From assembly GCA_017466005.1 (NCBI GenBank), contig JAFTUZ010000130.1, positions 1-7,987 on the forward strand: a stretch of DNA of 7,987 bases. The letters are read 5' to 3'. A program made the translations under genes and the position numbers. The first letter of the stretch is position 1. The number at the start of each line of letters is the position of its first letter. Shown one piece after another: positions 6,300-7,987 of the stretch. The stretch comes from Clostridia bacterium. GTDB lineage: Bacteria; Bacillota_A; Clostridia; Christensenellales; UBA1242. The notes beneath the pieces are model-generated. The model ran no database searches, had not been told where the DNA came from, and saw nothing but the letters and a program-made list of their open reading frames with translations.

Positions 6300-6306
6300 T
6301 TCTGCT
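6290..6306 (+). other. Hairpin across the rpsP stop codon
   Basis: AGCAGAA (6290-6296) pairs perfectly with TTCTGCT (6300-6306) around a TAA loop that contains the rpsP stop region. No T-run follows, so it is not an intrinsic terminator. It could stabilise or process the mRNA, or be a chance consequence of the Ala/Glu codons at the end of the tail. Confidence 0.4.
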
Positions 6307-6347
6307 AAAAGGAACTTTGTTAAGCAAATATATTCAAAGGAGATACT

Positions 6348-6584
6348 ATGCAAAAACTTGTAGAATATATTGTTAAAGAACTTGTAGATAACAAAGAAGC
6401 TGTTAAGGTAGTTCAAACAGAAGATGCAGATGGCTTTGTTATAAATGTAAAAGTTGCCCCAGATGAAACGGGACGAGTTGTTGGAAAATCTGGAAAAAAT
6501 GCACAAGCAATTAGAACCATTGTACGTTCGCTTGCTGGTAAGCATGGATATTCTGATAAAAAATTTATTGTTAAGTTTGATTAA
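6348..6584 (+). CDS. khpA: KH-domain RNA-binding protein KhpA (YlqC)
   Basis: A 78-residue single KH-domain protein, the usual size for KhpA. The sequence ends in the KH core: PDETGRVVGKSGKNAQAIRT with the RNA-contacting GKSG loop (46-49), preceded by the strand pair VKVVQTED and FVINVKVAP. In Streptococcus pneumoniae KhpA pairs with KhpB/Jag and affects cell division and elongation. In other Firmicutes KhpA is a broad RNA-binding protein. AAAGGAGA (6336-6343) precedes the ATG. Its place between rpsP and rimM is the standard Firmicutes order. A terminator-like hairpin lies just downstream. Confidence 0.95.
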   Translation: MQKLVEYIVKELVDNKEAVKVVQTEDADGFVINVKVAPDETGRVVGKSGKNAQAIRTIVRSLAGKHGYSDKKFIVKFD

Positions 6585-6594
6585 CAATTACAAC

Positions 6595-6615
6595 AAAGGG
6601 GGTTGCCCCTTTTTT
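6595..6615 (+). terminator. Terminator-like hairpin between khpA and rimM (probable attenuator)
   Basis: AAAGGGG (6595-6601) pairs with CCCCTTT (6606-6612) across a GTTG loop, and the T-run continues to 6615. It starts 10 bases after the khpA stop and ends 8 bases before the rimM ribosome binding site. It has the form of an intrinsic terminator. Since no clear promoter precedes rimM, it is best read as a partial terminator that lowers rimM-trmD expression relative to rpsP-khpA. Confidence 0.7.
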
Positions 6616-6636
6616 GTGTATATAAAGGAGAAATTT

Positions 6637-7140
6637 ATGTTTGATGTTGTGGGTAAGGTTTTAAAACCACAAGGTATTAAAGGCGAAATAAAAATATTAC
6701 CACTTTTAACTGATTTTGAAGATTTTAAATATTTTACAACTTTACAAATTAAAAATAACTCTTATAAGGTTGTTTCGTGCCGAGTACATCAGGGCTATGC
6801 TTATGTAAAGGTAGAAGGTATAACTGATTGCGATATGGTGGAAACTATGCGTGATGAAATGGTTTATGCTAGCCGTGATGAGTTGCCAGAACTTAATGAG
6901 GGTGAGTATTTTATAACTGATTTAATTGGTTGTGTTTTAGTTGACCAGCAAAATAATCGTTTAGGTAAAATTACTGATGTGTTTAATTATGGTGCTAGTG
7001 ATATTTTGCAGATTATGGACGGAACAGAAGAAATTTTATGCCCTTATTTAGACGAATTATTTATAGAAGTAAATTTAACAGATAAGGCTATAATGGTTGA
7101 TGGTAAAAAATTTAAGGAGCTAACTGATAGTGAAGATTGA
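6637..7140 (+). CDS. rimM: 16S rRNA-processing / ribosome maturation factor RimM
   Basis: The 167-residue RimM binds S19 and helps mature the head of the 30S subunit. It has the N-terminal RimM beta-barrel (about 1-80; VGKVLKPQGIKGEIKI at the start) and the C-terminal PRC-barrel (about 88-167), with EGEYFITDLIGC, GASDILQI and PYLDELFIEV visible. The frame is open further upstream into khpA. The ATG at 6637 is chosen because AAAGGAG (6624-6630) precedes it and the family pattern begins there. The usual GxxxxxHGxxGE motif has Gln in the His position. The end of the gene overlaps the trmD start by 11 bases, so translation is probably coupled. Confidence 0.95.
   Translation: MFDVVGKVLKPQGIKGEIKILPLLTDFEDFKYFTTLQIKNNSYKVVSCRVHQGYAYVKVEGITDCDMVETMRDEMVYASRDELPELNEGEYFITDLIGCVLVDQQNNRLGKITDVFNYGASDILQIMDGTEEILCPYLDELFIEVNLTDKAIMVDGKKFKELTDSED
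7114..7132 (+). promoter_or_regulatory. Ribosome binding site and GTG start of trmD inside rimM
   Basis: AAGGAG (7114-7119) lies in the last codons of rimM, ten bases before a GTG start at 7130. The rimM stop TGA at 7138-7140 falls inside trmD. The nested site and overlap favour translational coupling, so that TrmD is made by ribosomes finishing RimM or by local unfolding. Confidence 0.75.
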
Positions 7141-7804
7141 TATTTTAACATTATTTCCAAACAGTTTTGAACCTTTAAAGGAAAGTATTATTGGCAGGGC
7201 TCAAGAAAATGGTAAAGTGGAAATAAATTTAATAGACATAAGAGAGTTTTCGTTAGATAAACATAAAAAATGTGATGACTATATTTTTGGTGGTGGTGAT
7301 GGGCTTTTAATGACTCCACAACCACTTTTTGATGCTTTGGATAGTGTTGTAACAGAAGATAGTTATGTAATTTATTTTTCGCCTAAAGGTACTACTTTAA
7401 CGCAACCTAAAGTAAAAGAATTATCTAATACACAGCATTTAGTGCTTATTTGTGGACATTATGAAGGAATAGACCAACGAGTTATAGATAAGTATGTAAA
7501 TGAGGAAATTAGTATAGGTGACTATGTGCTAACAGGTGGTGAACTTCCGGCAATGGTGCTTGTTGACGCTGTGTGTAGATATTTGCCAGAAGTTTTAGGT
7601 AATTCTCATTCTACAGAAGATGAATCGTTTAGTAATAATTTGTTAGAATATCCACAATACACAAGGCCACAAGAATTTAGGGGGCTTACTGTACCGGAAG
7701 TATTGCTTTCAGGTAATCATCAAGAAATAGCAAAATGGCGTTATGAACAAAGTTTAAAAATAACAAAAGAGCGTAGGCCAGATTTATTAAAAGATAATGA
7801 TTAA
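7130..7804 (+). CDS. trmD: tRNA (guanine-37-N1)-methyltransferase TrmD
   Basis: The 224-residue TrmD methylates N1 of G37 next to the anticodon using S-adenosylmethionine, preventing +1 frameshifts. The N-terminal SPOUT fold shows MKIDILTLFP, DIREFSLDKHKKCDDY and GGGDGLLMTP (54-63), then the trefoil-knot cofactor pocket SPKG (84-87), CGHYEGIDQRV (108-118) and EISIGDYVLTGGELPA (126-141). The C-terminal tRNA-binding part has EYPQYTRP, VPEVLLSGNH and WRYEQSL...RRPDLL. The acid before Ser-Phe in the catalytic loop is Glu165 (DESF) where Asp is usual, and the common GGGAGM reads GGGDGL. The protein is slightly shorter than the usual 230-250 but is complete through the RRPDLL end. Start is GTG with AAGGAG. 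Confidence 0.97.
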   Translation: MKIDILTLFPNSFEPLKESIIGRAQENGKVEINLIDIREFSLDKHKKCDDYIFGGGDGLLMTPQPLFDALDSVVTEDSYVIYFSPKGTTLTQPKVKELSNTQHLVLICGHYEGIDQRVIDKYVNEEISIGDYVLTGGELPAMVLVDAVCRYLPEVLGNSHSTEDESFSNNLLEYPQYTRPQEFRGLTVPEVLLSGNHQEIAKWRYEQSLKITKERRPDLLKDND

Positions 7805-7813
7805 GGACAAAAT

Positions 7814-7987
7814 ATGTATATAGAAAAATTTGAAGATAAAATTGATGTTTTAAATAATGTTTTAGAAATAGTTTTTAAAGAATCTAATATTAAATATTCA
7901 CCATTTGTAACAGAATACTATCGTTCATATGATAAAAAGTATTACGGCGCAGTTAAATGTATTCCTAAAAAAAATAAAAATGAAAAA
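7814..7987 (+). CDS. Unrecognised protein, 5' part only (cut by window end)
   Basis: The frame runs open for 58 codons from the ATG at 7814 to the last base. AAGGA (7803-7807), overlapping the trmD stop, lies six bases before the ATG, so this is a convincing gene start nine bases after trmD. The fragment begins MYIEKFEDKIDVLNNVLEIV and continues with an aromatic stretch (TEYYRSYDKKYYG) and a Lys/Asn-rich end. It has no signal peptide or membrane segment. I do not recognise it. It does not look like the start of ribosomal protein L19, the usual gene after trmD. Cotranscription with trmD is likely from the spacing. Confidence 0.7.
   Translation, partial: MYIEKFEDKIDVLNNVLEIVFKESNIKYSPFVTEYYRSYDKKYYGAVKCIPKKNKNEK

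Noticed and set aside
6171..6587. Minus-strand 138-codon frame opposite khpA and the rpsP tail
   Set aside because: It has low-complexity Phe/Cys/Ser composition typical of the antisense of Lys/Glu/Ala codons, and overlaps two conserved genes.
6454..6636. In-frame extension of rimM upstream through khpA
   Set aside because: The extension is out of frame with khpA, crosses a terminator-like hairpin, and does not match RimM. The family pattern and AAAGGAG site both support the start at 6637.

Overview
The window is a low-GC chromosomal segment from a Gram-positive bacterium, most likely an anaerobic, gut-type Clostridia-like Firmicute. The evidence is the AT-rich codon usage, strong AGGAGG-type ribosome binding sites, TTGACA/TATAAT-like promoters, and above all the gene order ylxM-ffh-rpsP-khpA-rimM-trmD, which is a Firmicutes hallmark. 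TGA acts as a stop at the end of rimM, so this is not a code-4 mollicute. Genus and species cannot be assigned from what is visible.

Region 1 (1-2480) is a very AT-rich leader followed by one large secreted lipoprotein gene. Its product has a lipoprotein signal peptide, four short collagen-like Gly-X-Y blocks separated by three related modules of about 50 residues, a domain resembling the NodB/polysaccharide-deacetylase barrel, an acidic linker and an unrecognised C-terminal domain. It is the accessory-looking part of the window and the most unusual gene here.

Region 2 (about 2440-4076) starts with two hairpin terminators between convergent genes, followed on the minus strand by a divergent DegV-family protein with its own promoter and a small membrane-anchored lytic transglycosylase.

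Region 3 (4077-7987) starts with a divergent intergenic region carrying a good sigma-A-type promoter. It then runs through the plus-strand housekeeping cluster: ylxM (SRP-associated helix-turn-helix protein), ffh (SRP GTPase), rpsP (ribosomal protein S16), khpA (KH-domain RNA-binding protein), rimM (30S maturation factor) and trmD (tRNA m1G37 methyltransferase), then the start of an unrecognised gene cut by the window end. These genes link co-translational protein targeting, small-subunit assembly and tRNA modification. A terminator-like hairpin between khpA and rimM probably divides the cluster into a high-output part (rpsP-khpA) and a low-output part (rimM-trmD). Compared with Bacillus subtilis, ylqD is absent between khpA and rimM, and the gene directly after trmD does not begin like rplS.

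No tRNA, rRNA, CRISPR array, insertion sequence or phage gene was seen. The window is mostly conventional. The best candidates for something little described are the collagen/deacetylase-like lipoprotein, the divergent DegV protein, the in-operon attenuator and the unknown gene after trmD.
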